Part shown: piece after piece, positions 54,697 through 62,914 of the stretch | Numbering within the stretch: position 1 is the stretch's first letter | Layout of the letters: each line of letters starts with the position of its first letter | Source of the DNA: JACMLD01 sp963705285 | GTDB taxonomy: Bacteria; Bacteroidota; Bacteroidia; Chitinophagales; Chitinophagaceae | Assembly: GCA_963705285.1 (NCBI GenBank) | Contig: OY970066.1 | Coordinates: 3,224,001-3,288,000, forward strand | Length of the DNA stretch: 64,000 nucleotides | Reading direction: 5' to 3' | Program-made: the position numbers and the translations under genes | Notes under the pieces: generated by a model | The model's input: the letters and a program-made list of their open reading frames with translations, nothing else | Database searches by the model: none | What the model was told of the DNA's origin: nothing

Positions 54697-56016
54697 TTAT
54701 GCAATCTTTAATTCACCACGCTTCTGCCACAACTCCCTGATTTGTTGACCCGCCTGTTCAGGTGCTATTTTTATATACTTATAAAAATCCTTAAGACTTT
54801 TATGCCCGGATATTTTCATAATAAGTTCAACCGGTGTTCCGGCTAAAAATTCATTTGTACAAAATGATCTCCGACAGGTATGAGAAGTAATGTATTGATA
54901 TTTTGGCTTCACCTCAACAATAGTTTTGTTCCCTTTTAAAAATGAATGCTTAATCGGTTGTACGAGTTCAGCCGCTTTACCCACCTCTTTGATGTAAAAA
55001 TTAAAGTCAGCGTTGCTTGTTACCGGAATGTTGCGATTAAAAGAATGAATAAAAATATTGAGGGCTTCATCCCTTAAAGGGATGACAACCCAATGCTTGG
55101 TTTTCTGTTGTTTTTTAAAAATCATCCCGTCACGCACATCTTCGGAAAGGATGGTGGAAAAGTCAGAAAACCGCAACCCGGTAAGGCAGCCAAAAACAAG
55201 AAGGTCTCTGTACTTTTTCAGATGGGGTTTAGCAGAAAGATCAAGCTTCGCTATAAGATTAATTTCTTCCTGTGTAAGGTATATTGCATCAGCGTCTTCT
55301 TCAAGAATTTTAAAGCCGGTTAAATCCAACTCCTCAATAATTCTTTTTTGCTTCCTGTTTTTCAAAAAGGTGATTAATTGTTTGACGTTCTTTCCAATTG
55401 TATTATTCTTTAGCCCTTTCATGCTTTTTATCCTGTAATGGATATGCTCATAGGTTAAATAGTGGACATATTCTTCGTAGAAATCCAGATTGATTTCCTC
55501 GAAGGTTATAGGCTTTTTTCGAAACTCCTGGAATTTCGTCAGAATATCTTTCAAGTGCTTCATGATACCCAGCGTCGTTGGTGCCACCATCCTTTCTCTT
55601 GATTTAATATATGCTTCTAGTTGAAAGAAAAAGTCTCTGTTGATGCTGGACTTTCTTTCAATAGATGGGATGTCGACCTTTTTCAATTTGGCCAGATCAA
55701 ACGAAGGTGTATAAATTTCTTTTATAAACCGAACAGGATTTACCACTTGCTGGCTGAGTGCAAACGAAACGATGTCCTCGGCCAATCGTAGCTGTCTTTT
55801 CAATTCGGTATTAAGTACATCAGTTTTTCCAAATTCCTCAGGTAGTTTGTCAGCAATCCGTCTCAGCTTTTTGCTCCAGTAATTGGGAGGAATAGCAATT
55901 CCTGTATTCAGCAGCGTCTTGTTACTCTCGCTAAAACAATACTGAATGAATACGAGGCTTGTGCCGTCTCTGCGGACCCTCTTCGGGTTGCAAATGAGTG
56001 AAATTGGTAACAACAT
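54697..56016 (-). CDS. Tyrosine recombinase (element integrase)
   Basis: Integrates and excises the element. 439 residues in Bacteroidota style: arm-binding domain (about 1-95), SAM-like core-binding domain (about 105-225), catalytic domain (about 235-430). Catalytic set visible: Arg in CLTGLRFSDFS, Lys in QQKTKHWVVIPL, HxxR in SHTCRRSFC, His in ISGHKSLKDF, Tyr in FYKYIKI. It reads away from attR, starting 227 bp from the 14-bp core, with two arm-type repeats in the gap. Only 32 bp separate its stop from the toxin gene stop (convergent). Confidence 0.92.
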   Translation of the reverse strand: MLLPISLICNPKRVRRDGTSLVFIQYCFSESNKTLLNTGIAIPPNYWSKKLRRIADKLPEEFGKTDVLNTELKRQLRLAEDIVSFALSQQVVNPVRFIKEIYTPSFDLAKLKKVDIPSIERKSSINRDFFFQLEAYIKSRERMVAPTTLGIMKHLKDILTKFQEFRKKPITFEEINLDFYEEYVHYLTYEHIHYRIKSMKGLKNNTIGKNVKQLITFLKNRKQKRIIEELDLTGFKILEEDADAIYLTQEEINLIAKLDLSAKPHLKKYRDLLVFGCLTGLRFSDFSTILSEDVRDGMIFKKQQKTKHWVVIPLRDEALNIFIHSFNRNIPVTSNADFNFYIKEVGKAAELVQPIKHSFLKGNKTIVEVKPKYQYITSHTCRRSFCTNEFLAGTPVELIMKISGHKSLKDFYKYIKIAPEQAGQQIRELWQKRGELKIA

Positions 56017-56029
56017 AATAATTCAAAGT

Positions 56030-56115
56030 TTTAGTCGAACTATTTTGTCATTTCTGCGGACCGTTTTCCGGTCCTAAAGGGAAAATGACAGAAAATGTCG
56101 AAATTTTAGTCGAAT
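56030..56115 (+). promoter_or_regulatory. Right integrase arm-type sites
   Basis: TTTAGTCGAAC (56030-56040) and TTTAGTCGAAT (56105-56115) in the same orientation as the left pair at 6859-6881. TGCGGACCG, the inverse of the core's end, lies between them (from 56055). Confidence 0.5.
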
Positions 56116-56242
56116 TGTGTGTTGTTACTCTATGTAAAGTTACATTCTTGAATTTTTTCCAAATGTTATAAAAGATTCAAAAAGAGAACTTTAATGATAA
56201 AGCAAGGAAAGTGATATATGACTGAAATTCGGTTCTGAATGG

Positions 56243-56256
56243 CCGTCCGGTCCGCA
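56243..56256 (+). other. Right attachment site (attR) core
   Basis: CCGTCCGGTCCGCA, identical to 6784-6797. The bases before it do not form a T arm, as expected where the element end replaces the tRNA body, and the bases after it lead into a terminator like one following a tRNA gene. Confidence 0.6.
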
Positions 56257-56278
56257 GAAGTCAGTTTCAAAACAAACT

Positions 56279-56318
56279 AAAAGCCTGCAAATCGTTGATA
56301 TTGCAGGCTTTTCTGTTT
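56279..56318 (+). terminator. Strong rho-independent terminator beyond attR
   Basis: Perfect 12-bp stem AAAAGCCTGCAA / TTGCAGGCTTTT (56279-56290 with 56301-56312), 10-nt loop, then CTGTTTTT. Probably the original terminator downstream of the tRNA target. The remaining spacer to 56503 holds no gene; GAGTGAGTGATTC lies at 56357-56369. Confidence 0.75.
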
Positions 56319-56503
56319 TTGTACTTCCCCAAATTGCTCCAATTATCTCCAAAAACGAGTGAGTGATTCAGTAGTCATCGATTCACAAAATATTTACTCA
56401 CTGTAATGGCTTTTATCATTTGATTATCAACTTGTTCAATCCCTGAACATCTTGTTTCGTAGTAATTGCAAGTCGAAATTTGTTAACCAGTAAATCTATT
56501 GAG

Positions 56504-56601
56504 ATGTTAGACAAAAGTTTCGGTTTGCTTTTGTATGTAAAGAAGCCTAAAAATTACCTAAAAGGTGATGTACCAATCTACCTGCGTATAACAGTAGATG
56601 G
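56504..56601 (+). pseudogene. N-terminal stub of a second tyrosine recombinase
   Basis: The frame from 56504 reads MLDKSFGLLLYVKKPKNYLK and continues with DVPIYLRITVDG, the arm-binding start typical of Bacteroidota integrases. It is cut after about 33 codons by the left end of an IS3-family element. No continuation is found on the other side of the IS. Confidence 0.75.
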
Positions 56602-56667
56602 TGTAAGCTTCCCCAAAAATAGTACGTTTTAAAAGTGGACAAAATTGCTAACTTTAAAACGTCAAAA

Positions 56668-56934
56668 ATGAAAAAGAGTAAATTCACAACAACACAGATT
56701 GCCAGCATTCTTAAGGAATTTGATAATGGCAAAACAGCTGAAGAAATCACCCGGGATCACGGCGTAAGTAAAGCGGCATTGTATAAATGGCGGCAGCGAT
56801 ACGGCGGCATGGAGGCCAGTGAACTTAAACGGATAAAAGATCTTGAAGAAGAGAATGCCCGCTTAAAACGCATGTACGCCAACCTGGCAATGGAGCTTGA
56901 TACGGCCAAATACATCATCGAAAAAAAGCTTTAA
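56668..56934 (+). CDS. IS3-family transposase OrfA
   Basis: 88 residues from the ATG at 56668 (a GTG upstream at 56635 is in frame). Helix-turn-helix KTAEEITRDHGVSKAALYKW followed by a leucine-zipper-like coiled coil (LKRIKDLEEENARLKRMYAN). It ends within A7 (56921-56927), the slippery stretch that lets ribosomes shift -1 into OrfB. Confidence 0.85.
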   Translation: MKKSKFTTTQIASILKEFDNGKTAEEITRDHGVSKAALYKWRQRYGGMEASELKRIKDLEEENARLKRMYANLAMELDTAKYIIEKKL

Positions 56935-57827
56935 AGCCTTGCGAGAAAAGGCGGATTATAGATGAACTCCGCAAAGAGCGACCCAAAGACATCAGCAAGG
57001 CGTGTCGAGTATTACAACTAAGCAGAAGCAACCTGCACTATCGTTCCGTTAAAGACGACCTGGCAATTATTAATCGGTTAACGAAAGTTGCAAACGAAAA
57101 CCCGGGTGAAGGGTTTTGGAAATGCTTTGACCGAATCAGAAACAGTGGAACCATTGTCAATCATAAGCGACTGCTTCGGGTTTACAGACAAATGAAACTA
57201 ACCCATCGCAGAAAGATTAAAAAACGTTTACCAACCAGGATAAAAGAACCTTTAGAAGTACCGGGTTGCGTTACCCAAACATGGAGCATAGACTTTATGA
57301 GTGATGCGCTAAGCAATGGAACCAAGTTCAGGACCTTTAATGTAATAGATGACTATAACAGGGAAGTGCTTTTTATTGAAATTGATTACTCGCTAAAGAG
57401 TAGTCGGGTGATCTGGGTATTAAGACATTTAATAAACCGTTACGGTAAACCACAAAAAATACGCATGGATAACGGACCTGAATTTGTAGCCCAATTAGCA
57501 CAGGCCTGGAGTGGTGCAAATGAGATTGACTTCAAATACATACAGCCCGGCAAACCTACTCAAAATGCCTACATCGAAAGATTTAATAGAACATATAGAA
57601 AACACATCCTCGATGCGTATTTGTTTGATAACATCGATGAAGTGAGAGAATCAACGCAAGTCTGGGTGGATGACTACAACAACGCCCGGCCGCATGACAG
57701 CCTCGGTGGCGTATCCCCCCGGATGTATCGAGAAAAAAATCTACCAGCGATGGGGCTGCGTTCCGCTTCGGCTACGCCTCCGCTACACTCCGCCCCATCG
57801 CTGGTAATGGAAAAAGTCTCCCATTAA
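56922..57827 (+). CDS. IS3-family transposase OrfB (made by -1 frameshift)
   Basis: In the -1 frame from the A7 slip site the sequence reads KKALKPCEKRRIIDELRKE and runs without stop through an HTH_21-like region into an integrase core. The DDE triad is visible: Asp in QTWSIDFMSDAL, Asp in IRMDNGPEF, Glu in NAYIERFNRTYR. No good start codon exists near the junction, so a fused OrfAB is expected. The last 25 residues (GLRSASATPPLHSAPSLVME in part) look like extra sequence. Confidence 0.8.
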   Translation, partial: KKALKPCEKRRIIDELRKERPKDISKACRVLQLSRSNLHYRSVKDDLAIINRLTKVANENPGEGFWKCFDRIRNSGTIVNHKRLLRVYRQMKLTHRRKIKKRLPTRIKEPLEVPGCVTQTWSIDFMSDALSNGTKFRTFNVIDDYNREVLFIEIDYSLKSSRVIWVLRHLINRYGKPQKIRMDNGPEFVAQLAQAWSGANEIDFKYIQPGKPTQNAYIERFNRTYRKHILDAYLFDNIDEVRESTQVWVDDYNNARPHDSLGGVSPRMYREKNLPAMGLRSASATPPLHSAPSLVMEKVSH

Positions 57828-57853
57828 ACTGTACTAAAAAGGGGAAGCTTACA

Positions 57854-58048
57854 CAACAGTAACCATATTAAAATTGGAATAAAAGGAAGTCCAAAAGGAA
57901 GCCAAAATTTTACAATGTCTTCTTTAAGTGGAATTCCTGCTTTTATAAATAATGCCCAATGCAAGAAAGTATATGTCGCAATGAAGCAAATTGCAATGAT
58001 TAAAAAAGGTCTAAAAATTAGTTTGATTTTGTCCGAAAGTCCTGTCAT
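57854..58048 (-). pseudogene. Small membrane protein gene truncated by the IS
   Basis: Starts at 58048 (MTGLSDKIKLIFRPFLIIAI) with two hydrophobic segments and continues to LPFIPILIWLLL, where the frame enters the IS end and stops at 57824. The 3' part of the gene is missing on the other side. Unknown function. Confidence 0.6.
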
Positions 58049-58282
58049 AATTTCTTGCTGTTAATTCTGTGTCGGGTGTCGCTGTAATGGCATACAACGG
58101 TAAAGCATTTGTGAAGGCATGGCAATAGCAATTGGTCAGCTTGGTACAAATGCTTAATTGAAAAACTGAAGTTGAAGATAATTACAAATGTTCAATAGCG
58201 TGATGTCGGCTTGAGCAAAAGATGATAAGAATTACTACAGCACAAGTGCGGCTTGTCAGCCATGCTTTTACAAATGCCTATG

Positions 58283-58843
58283 TTAGCGGCTGTTTTTGTC
58301 AATAAAGTTAATTATTTCTTCAATAGCCGGACTGTAGTTTTCAGTAGTGTCAACCAGTAAAGTGGGTGCATTAATATTTACAGGGTTATAATTTTCTGTC
58401 AATTCGGCGAATCGTTCTTTAGATAGAATTAGTGACTGGTCACCGTGATACTTTTCTCTATCTGAATTTTCTAACAGTCTTTTTGCGAATCTGTCTTTTA
58501 TCAAGTCGTGATTTGTCTTGCAAATGACAATCTTAATGCTTGCTTTGCCTAACAGATTTGAAAGTTTTGGTCTCCATAATTTATCTTGAAAAGCTGCTTC
58601 AATTACTATTGATATCTTTCTTGATATTAATAAGTCTATGATTTCGAAAAATGTGTCATACACATGCAAGTCGACTGATTTATCCAATTGAGTATGCTCA
58701 ACATTTAGTGTATTTATTAAACCCTCTTTGAGTTCGTCTCTTGAGATAAGCGGACAATTGATTTTGTCAGCCAAAATATGTGCTAAGGTTGTTTTTCCTG
58801 ATGCCGGACTTCCTGTCACTACAATTAATAAAGGTTTGTTCAT
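58283..58843 (-). CDS. P-loop kinase-like ATPase (AAA_33 type)
   Basis: 186 residues. Walker A GSPASGKTTLAHILADK (about 11-27), then LISRDELKEGL and IVIEAAFQDKLWRPKLSNLL, CKTNHDLIKDRFAKRL, as in small-molecule kinases and zeta-toxin-like or phosphotransferase proteins of the AAA_33 group. The substrate cannot be read. GTTAGCGGC just after the stop and GCCGCTAAC just before the start (58272 and 58871 regions) give it a cassette-like setting. Confidence 0.7.
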   Translation of the reverse strand: MNKPLLIVVTGSPASGKTTLAHILADKINCPLISRDELKEGLINTLNVEHTQLDKSVDLHVYDTFFEIIDLLISRKISIVIEAAFQDKLWRPKLSNLLGKASIKIVICKTNHDLIKDRFAKRLLENSDREKYHGDQSLILSKERFAELTENYNPVNINAPTLLVDTTENYSPAIEEIINFIDKNSR

Positions 58844-59145
58844 TTAAGTACTTTGCCTGTCGGTGAAAATTGCCGCTAACGGCCAGGGATTGCTGCTGTG
58901 CTGGTGTTCTGAATTACGTCAGCTCGGTACTGAAGCCGGAGAGAATTACTGATGATGAAATTAAGCATATAAGTTCAATAAAATTACGTCTGCCCGAATC
59001 GCTGCTGACAGCGAAGAAAAAGATCAGGATTTATTTGTCAGCCAGCATAGCAGCAAGCAACTATGTAAAAGCGATAATCTAAGCTGCCTGATTTTTGATG
59101 TGGTACAATAACGAGTAATCATTGTCCACCAAATTAAAAATTACT

Positions 59146-60210
59146 ATGCAGTCTCAAATTACCGCCACGCCAAAGTTATTTATTGGCATGGACATTCACA
59201 AGAAATCATGGTCTGTTCATTTGCGTACTGATTTGTTCGACCACAAGGGGTTTAGCATGCCGCCTGAACCGGAAAAACTTGCTGACTATGTCACCAGTCA
59301 TTTTGCTGATCATGAAGTAGCGCTTACTTATGAAGCTGGCTGCTGTGGTTTTTCTGCGGCCCGTTATTTTCTCAACCTGGGCTGGACGGTAAAAGTTGTC
59401 AACCCCAACGATGTGCCCCGTATCGATAAGCAGCTGTACCAGAAAACCGACAAGCTTGATTGCCGCAACCTGTGCAAACAATTACAGGGTGATCATTTGC
59501 ATGGAATTTATATTCCAACTGAGCCAGAAGAACAACTCAAAAGTTTATTACGTCAACGCAACCAGGTCGTCAAACAATTGCGCAAAGCAAAATCACATAT
59601 CAAAGGGCTGTTACTTTTTCATGGTATTACTATTCCTGATCAATTTGATAACCCAAACTGGAGTCATGACTTTATAGGCTGGTTGAAAAATATTAAATGG
59701 TCGCACAGCACAGGAACAGCATGCATCAACAGTAAACTTCGCATTCTTGAAATGCTGAAAAATGAATACCTGCAAACAAGTAATGAACTGCGTGCTTATT
59801 GCAGAAAGCATCACAAGAAAGATTATTACCTGCTCAAAAGTATTCCCGGTATTGGTGGTTTACTTGCAGCGGCTATACTTGCAGAGCTTGGAGACATCAG
59901 ACGATTCAATAGCGAAAAAGAATTTAGCAGTTGCATTGGTCTCGTGCCAGGCATTCATCAAAGTTCAGAGACAGATTTAAAAATGGGGCTTACACCACGT
60001 TGCAAATCATTATTGCGTAGTTACCTCATAGAATCTTCCTGGGTTGCCATCCGCACCGATCCGGAAATACAAGCTTATTACAGAAAACATGTTGGCAAAA
60101 ATCCGAAAAGTGTAATTGTAAAAGTGGCACACAAAATATGTTGCCGGATATTATCAGTCATGAAAAATGAAACACCATACCAGGTAAATTATAGGAACAC
60201 AAAAAAATAA
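59146..60210 (+). CDS. IS110-family transposase
   Basis: 354 residues from the ATG at 59146; the frame also opens at a TTG at 59122. N-terminal DEDD domain: Asp in FIGMDIHKKSWS, Glu in LTYEAGCCGFSA, Asp pair in KTDKLDCRNL. C-terminal Transposase_20 domain: SIPGIGGLLAAAILAELGDI and CIGLVPG, followed by the Ser-containing RSYLIESSWVAI. Complete length for the family. IS ends are not defined because IS110 elements lack clear inverted repeats. Confidence 0.9.
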   Translation: MQSQITATPKLFIGMDIHKKSWSVHLRTDLFDHKGFSMPPEPEKLADYVTSHFADHEVALTYEAGCCGFSAARYFLNLGWTVKVVNPNDVPRIDKQLYQKTDKLDCRNLCKQLQGDHLHGIYIPTEPEEQLKSLLRQRNQVVKQLRKAKSHIKGLLLFHGITIPDQFDNPNWSHDFIGWLKNIKWSHSTGTACINSKLRILEMLKNEYLQTSNELRAYCRKHHKKDYYLLKSIPGIGGLLAAAILAELGDIRRFNSEKEFSSCIGLVPGIHQSSETDLKMGLTPRCKSLLRSYLIESSWVAIRTDPEIQAYYRKHVGKNPKSVIVKVAHKICCRILSVMKNETPYQVNYRNTKK

Positions 60211-60406
60211 AATAATAATTTCTTTAAAACTCAATTAAGGTTTATGGCACGACCACAAAACATGGGGGGTGAAATGAAAATTATCACATCAGCAAGCAGG
60301 TGGCGTGCCATTATTTCTTTTATACCATACAGTTGTTGGTGGAGTGTGGCGCAATCTGCACTACCACAAATAGGAGCCGGAGTTTAAAGAATTAAAACAA
60401 ATACAT

Positions 60407-60487
60407 CACTACGCCTTTGAATGATTTAACGGCGGCGGCAGTGCCATTGCCAATCATCAGAACATAAAATCATTCAAAACCGTAGTG
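60407..60487. repeat. 81-bp imperfect palindrome
   Basis: Arms of 21 bp (60407-60427 and 60467-60487, starting CACTACGCCTTTGAATGATT) are inverted repeats with 19 of 21 positions matching, around a loop of about 39 nt that holds a smaller GGCA/TGCC hairpin. It lies 200 bp after the IS110 transposase in a gene-free stretch (60211-60584). Could be a bridge-RNA-related end, a MITE-like repeat or a recombination site. Confidence 0.55.
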
Positions 60488-60584
60488 TACAAAAAAATTA
60501 TGTAGTAACTTTATAACTATATCACAATTGGGCGAGTCCCCGAGATCGCTTTACATAGGAACCTCATGTTGGCTGCTGTAGAAG

Positions 60585-61025
60585 TCACTTTACACTTTTG
60601 TTCTGAGTCCACCTTTTAAGTGCGTCTTCAAAAAACGATTTTATTTCCTCTCGCTTCCCGTCAACACAAACTTTGAATTGCGAACCGTTGGTCTTTGTAA
60701 CAAGCATGTAAGGACAATAAGTTGCACCTGCATAATAAACTGTGTCAATAGATCCTATGTCTGAATAAAGTGCAGATGCAGCGACGTCTTTCGTCCTGTC
60801 TTTTTCGTCAATCCAATATTTAGCTATTCGTCTGTCAGTAAAGAAATTTCCAGCCACATCCTTTTTGAACTCCGAATAAAATTTATAAATCCTTTCGTCT
60901 TTGTCAAGCAGATTGAGTTTTTGAATTCTTTCAATGTCCGCCTTTTTTAAGGTGTCTCCTGTCTCGATGTGATTGCAAGCACTCAAGAGCAGAAGTACAA
61001 ATGGTAAAGTCTTTTGAGGTGTCAT
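60585..61025 (-). CDS. Hypothetical lipoprotein
   Basis: 146 residues with lipobox LLSAC (Cys17). The mature part is mixed charged, with SDIGSIDTVYYAGATYCPYM and a C-terminal DALKRWTQ. No family recognised. Isolated among mobile-element remnants. Confidence 0.6.
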   Translation of the reverse strand: MTPQKTLPFVLLLLSACNHIETGDTLKKADIERIQKLNLLDKDERIYKFYSEFKKDVAGNFFTDRRIAKYWIDEKDRTKDVAASALYSDIGSIDTVYYAGATYCPYMLVTKTNGSQFKVCVDGKREEIKSFFEDALKRWTQNKSVK

Positions 61026-61300
61026 AAGTGAGTCGTGTCAGTAGCGCGCTAACAAATATCCCATTGGATATTTCAGATGGTCAAATTTATAGCAGCCAAC
61101 GAGCAGGGCTTTGTGCAGTTGGGGACTTAACCAACTGTCCGCCCGGAACTGAAGCTAAATTTATAACTAAAAGCCGAAGTTTAGAACTGCTGCCCAACAG
61201 AATTCCGTCCGCCGAATATAAAGCCTGGATATGTACTGTCGATGATTGCTTCAACGTCCTGCCCCAATTGCACAAAACCTTTTGTTAACTGCAGTACTTG

Positions 61301-61846
61301 TTAGTAATGTGCAATAATTATTCGCAACCGAGTATTTAATAAGTTTTGCAATGTTGAAATTTCGGTTTCATTTAGTAGAGCTTGGGGATCATCAACAGAT
61401 AAAATAAATTTCGCAAATCCTGCAGGCTCGACGTATTTTAAGTCATTTAAAGAACTCTTTTTTTGGCAACATGGTGTTCTTATGGTTAAGTCCGTAAAGT
61501 TATTTTTTTCTGCTGCCTCCATTGCATCTTGCCAAAATTCTGTATTAATTTCTTTTTTGCAGAAGGTGCAGATTATACTGTCAAAATTTTGACCTTGGTC
61601 CACGAACTCTATAGTGTCTTTGACAAAGGATTCAACTTTGTTATTAGGATAAATCTGTTTTAGGAATATTTTGGCTTGTTGCTCTTGTTGAGGTGTTGCA
61701 GTATAAGAAGGTGTTGTTGAAATTACTCTCAAAATTGTTGAAGGAACATCTATCAATGTTTTGGGTACTTTTTGTTGTTGCTTTGTATCATTGCAACTCA
61801 ACAGTCCAAGAAAAAGTAAAAAGTTCAATATTTTTCCACTGTTCAT
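61301..61846 (-). CDS. Hypothetical lipoprotein with Cys pairs
   Basis: 181 residues, lipobox GLLSC (Cys18). Two cysteine groups, ICTFCKKE and RTPCCQKKSS, about 45 residues apart, could bind a metal or form a small zinc-ribbon-like unit. No family recognised. A 275-bp gap separates it from the preceding lipoprotein gene. Confidence 0.6.
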   Translation of the reverse strand: MNSGKILNFLLFLGLLSCNDTKQQQKVPKTLIDVPSTILRVISTTPSYTATPQQEQQAKIFLKQIYPNNKVESFVKDTIEFVDQGQNFDSIICTFCKKEINTEFWQDAMEAAEKNNFTDLTIRTPCCQKKSSLNDLKYVEPAGFAKFILSVDDPQALLNETEISTLQNLLNTRLRIIIAHY

Positions 61847-62495
61847 ACTATTGCAGTTAACTCTTAAATATACGCAGGTTTTTTATCTTCTACCATCGCG
61901 TAAATTTTCAAAAGGTATTGTAAAACAAAGCATTATAATAATTGATGCAATAGGTATAAAGTTGCGTCAATGCAATGTTACATTGTAAGTGCCAGGCTGT
62001 CGAGCGGACTTATAGTACACCAAATACATTTATTGGTTGTTTGCAGATAGCGCATGGTAGTTTTAAACTAATTGCCTCCTCCATTGATTCCAAGGACTTT
62101 GGTCAGGCATGGCTTCGCCACCTCAGTCCCAAAGCAAACTCGCTTCTCGGACTAATCCATGCCCTGAATATATTTAAAATGTTGGAAATCGTAAGGTCCA
62201 AAGACAGGTATTTGTACGGTATTCAGAAGCGGTCAAAGGGTTATATCCCTACGCCGCATACAGCCCACCACCCGACGGTTTTTTACCGCGCAGATGCGCT
62301 TCCAGGGTTTCTATAATGGCAGAAGCGAGGTCTGGCAGTTCAGTCCACCTTCTATTGATTTGTCCGCCAATTTTTCTATAACTTTAAATACGCCACTGCT
62401 TACGTCAATCTGTACCTTAAATTATAGCTTACTTCCGCTATTTTTAACTAGTACATAAGTTCTAGAATCAATTCTTCACTAAAAAACAACACCTT
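61847..62495. other. Gene-free spacer
   Basis: About 650 bp. Only short unsupported frames; one short inverted repeat (GGCATGG near 62107, CCATGCC near 62158). I see no regulatory element I can name. Confidence 0.4.
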
Positions 62496-62831
62496 ATGGC
62501 ATCCCGAAAACAATTCATAAGTCGAAGCAGTTTAGGAATCTTCACTTTACTTGCAAACCCTTTATCGGCAATCTCTAATACGAATTCTGATTCTGAAGGA
62601 GTCATCGTTCACGAACAGGAAGGTGAGGTCTATCAGGTAAAAGGTGGGCGGGGCCTTATAAAAATTAAAGTCGGCAAAATACACGGCGCGGAAAGCATTT
62701 GCTTTTTAACTGAAGACTTTCCTCCCGGCGAGGCGATTATGATTCATAAACATCTTTGGGACGACGAATTTATCTTCCTGCACCGGGGCTCGGGGCTATT
62801 TAACAAGCGCACCTTTCGGGCAGATCAATAG
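62496..62831 (+). CDS. Cupin-domain protein, probably truncated
   Basis: 111 residues with an N-terminal signal-like stretch (SLGIFTLLANPLSAIS). First cupin motif present: GEAIMIHKHLWDDEFIFLHR with HxH and Glu, followed by GSGLF. The second cupin motif, normally 20-40 residues later, is absent because the frame stops at FRADQ; the +1 frame continues briefly as GRSIVAGTQY, so a frameshift or 3' truncation is likely. Confidence 0.6.
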   Translation: MASRKQFISRSSLGIFTLLANPLSAISNTNSDSEGVIVHEQEGEVYQVKGGRGLIKIKVGKIHGAESICFLTEDFPPGEAIMIHKHLWDDEFIFLHRGSGLFNKRTFRADQ

Positions 62832-62914
62832 TAGCCGGAACTCAATACTAATAAATTGATAACCTGCCTGACCATTTTGCTAAAATACTGCAAGACTCGG
62901 AGTGACGGAAATGC

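Larger units (their letters stand above)
6784..56256. mobile_element. Putative integrative mobilizable element carrying a pectin/apiose locus
   Basis: About 49.5 kb bounded by direct repeats of CCGTCCGGTCCGCA, the left one inside a tRNA 3' end. Its right end carries a tyrosine recombinase gene starting 227 bp from the repeat, preceded by MobC, relaxase and primase-like genes. Two copies of TTTAGTYGAAY lie just inside the left end (6859-6869, 6871-6881) and two just inside the right end (56030-56040, 56105-56115), as expected for arm-type integrase sites of one and the same element. There are no conjugation (type IV secretion) genes inside, so transfer would depend on a helper. The cargo is the whole minus-strand pectin locus. 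Element extent is inferred. Confidence 0.6.
56602..57853 (+). mobile_element. IS3-family insertion sequence
   Basis: 1252 bp. The ends are imperfect inverted repeats starting TGTAAGCTTCCCC (56602 on plus; 57853 on minus), continuing with a shared TAGTAC block. It carries overlapping orfA and orfB with a -1 frameshift site. The flanking bases (GATGG before, ACAGT after) show no obvious target duplication, and the genes on the two sides do not join. Confidence 0.85.

Noticed and set aside
6702..56369. 13-bp repeat GAGTGAGTGATTC at 6702 and 56357, just outside both att cores
   Set aside because: Suggestive of a nested outer element, but a 13-mer pair is expected by chance in 64 kb and no recombinase can be tied to it, so I do not call it an attachment site.
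58870..59082. Plus-strand frame before the IS110 transposase
   Set aside because: Short, overlaps the GCCGCTAAC motif, no family features; might be a remnant but unsupported.
61028..61288. Plus-strand frame of 86 residues between two lipoprotein genes
   Set aside because: Starts with GTG, odd composition, no motif, and an equally long frame exists on the other strand.
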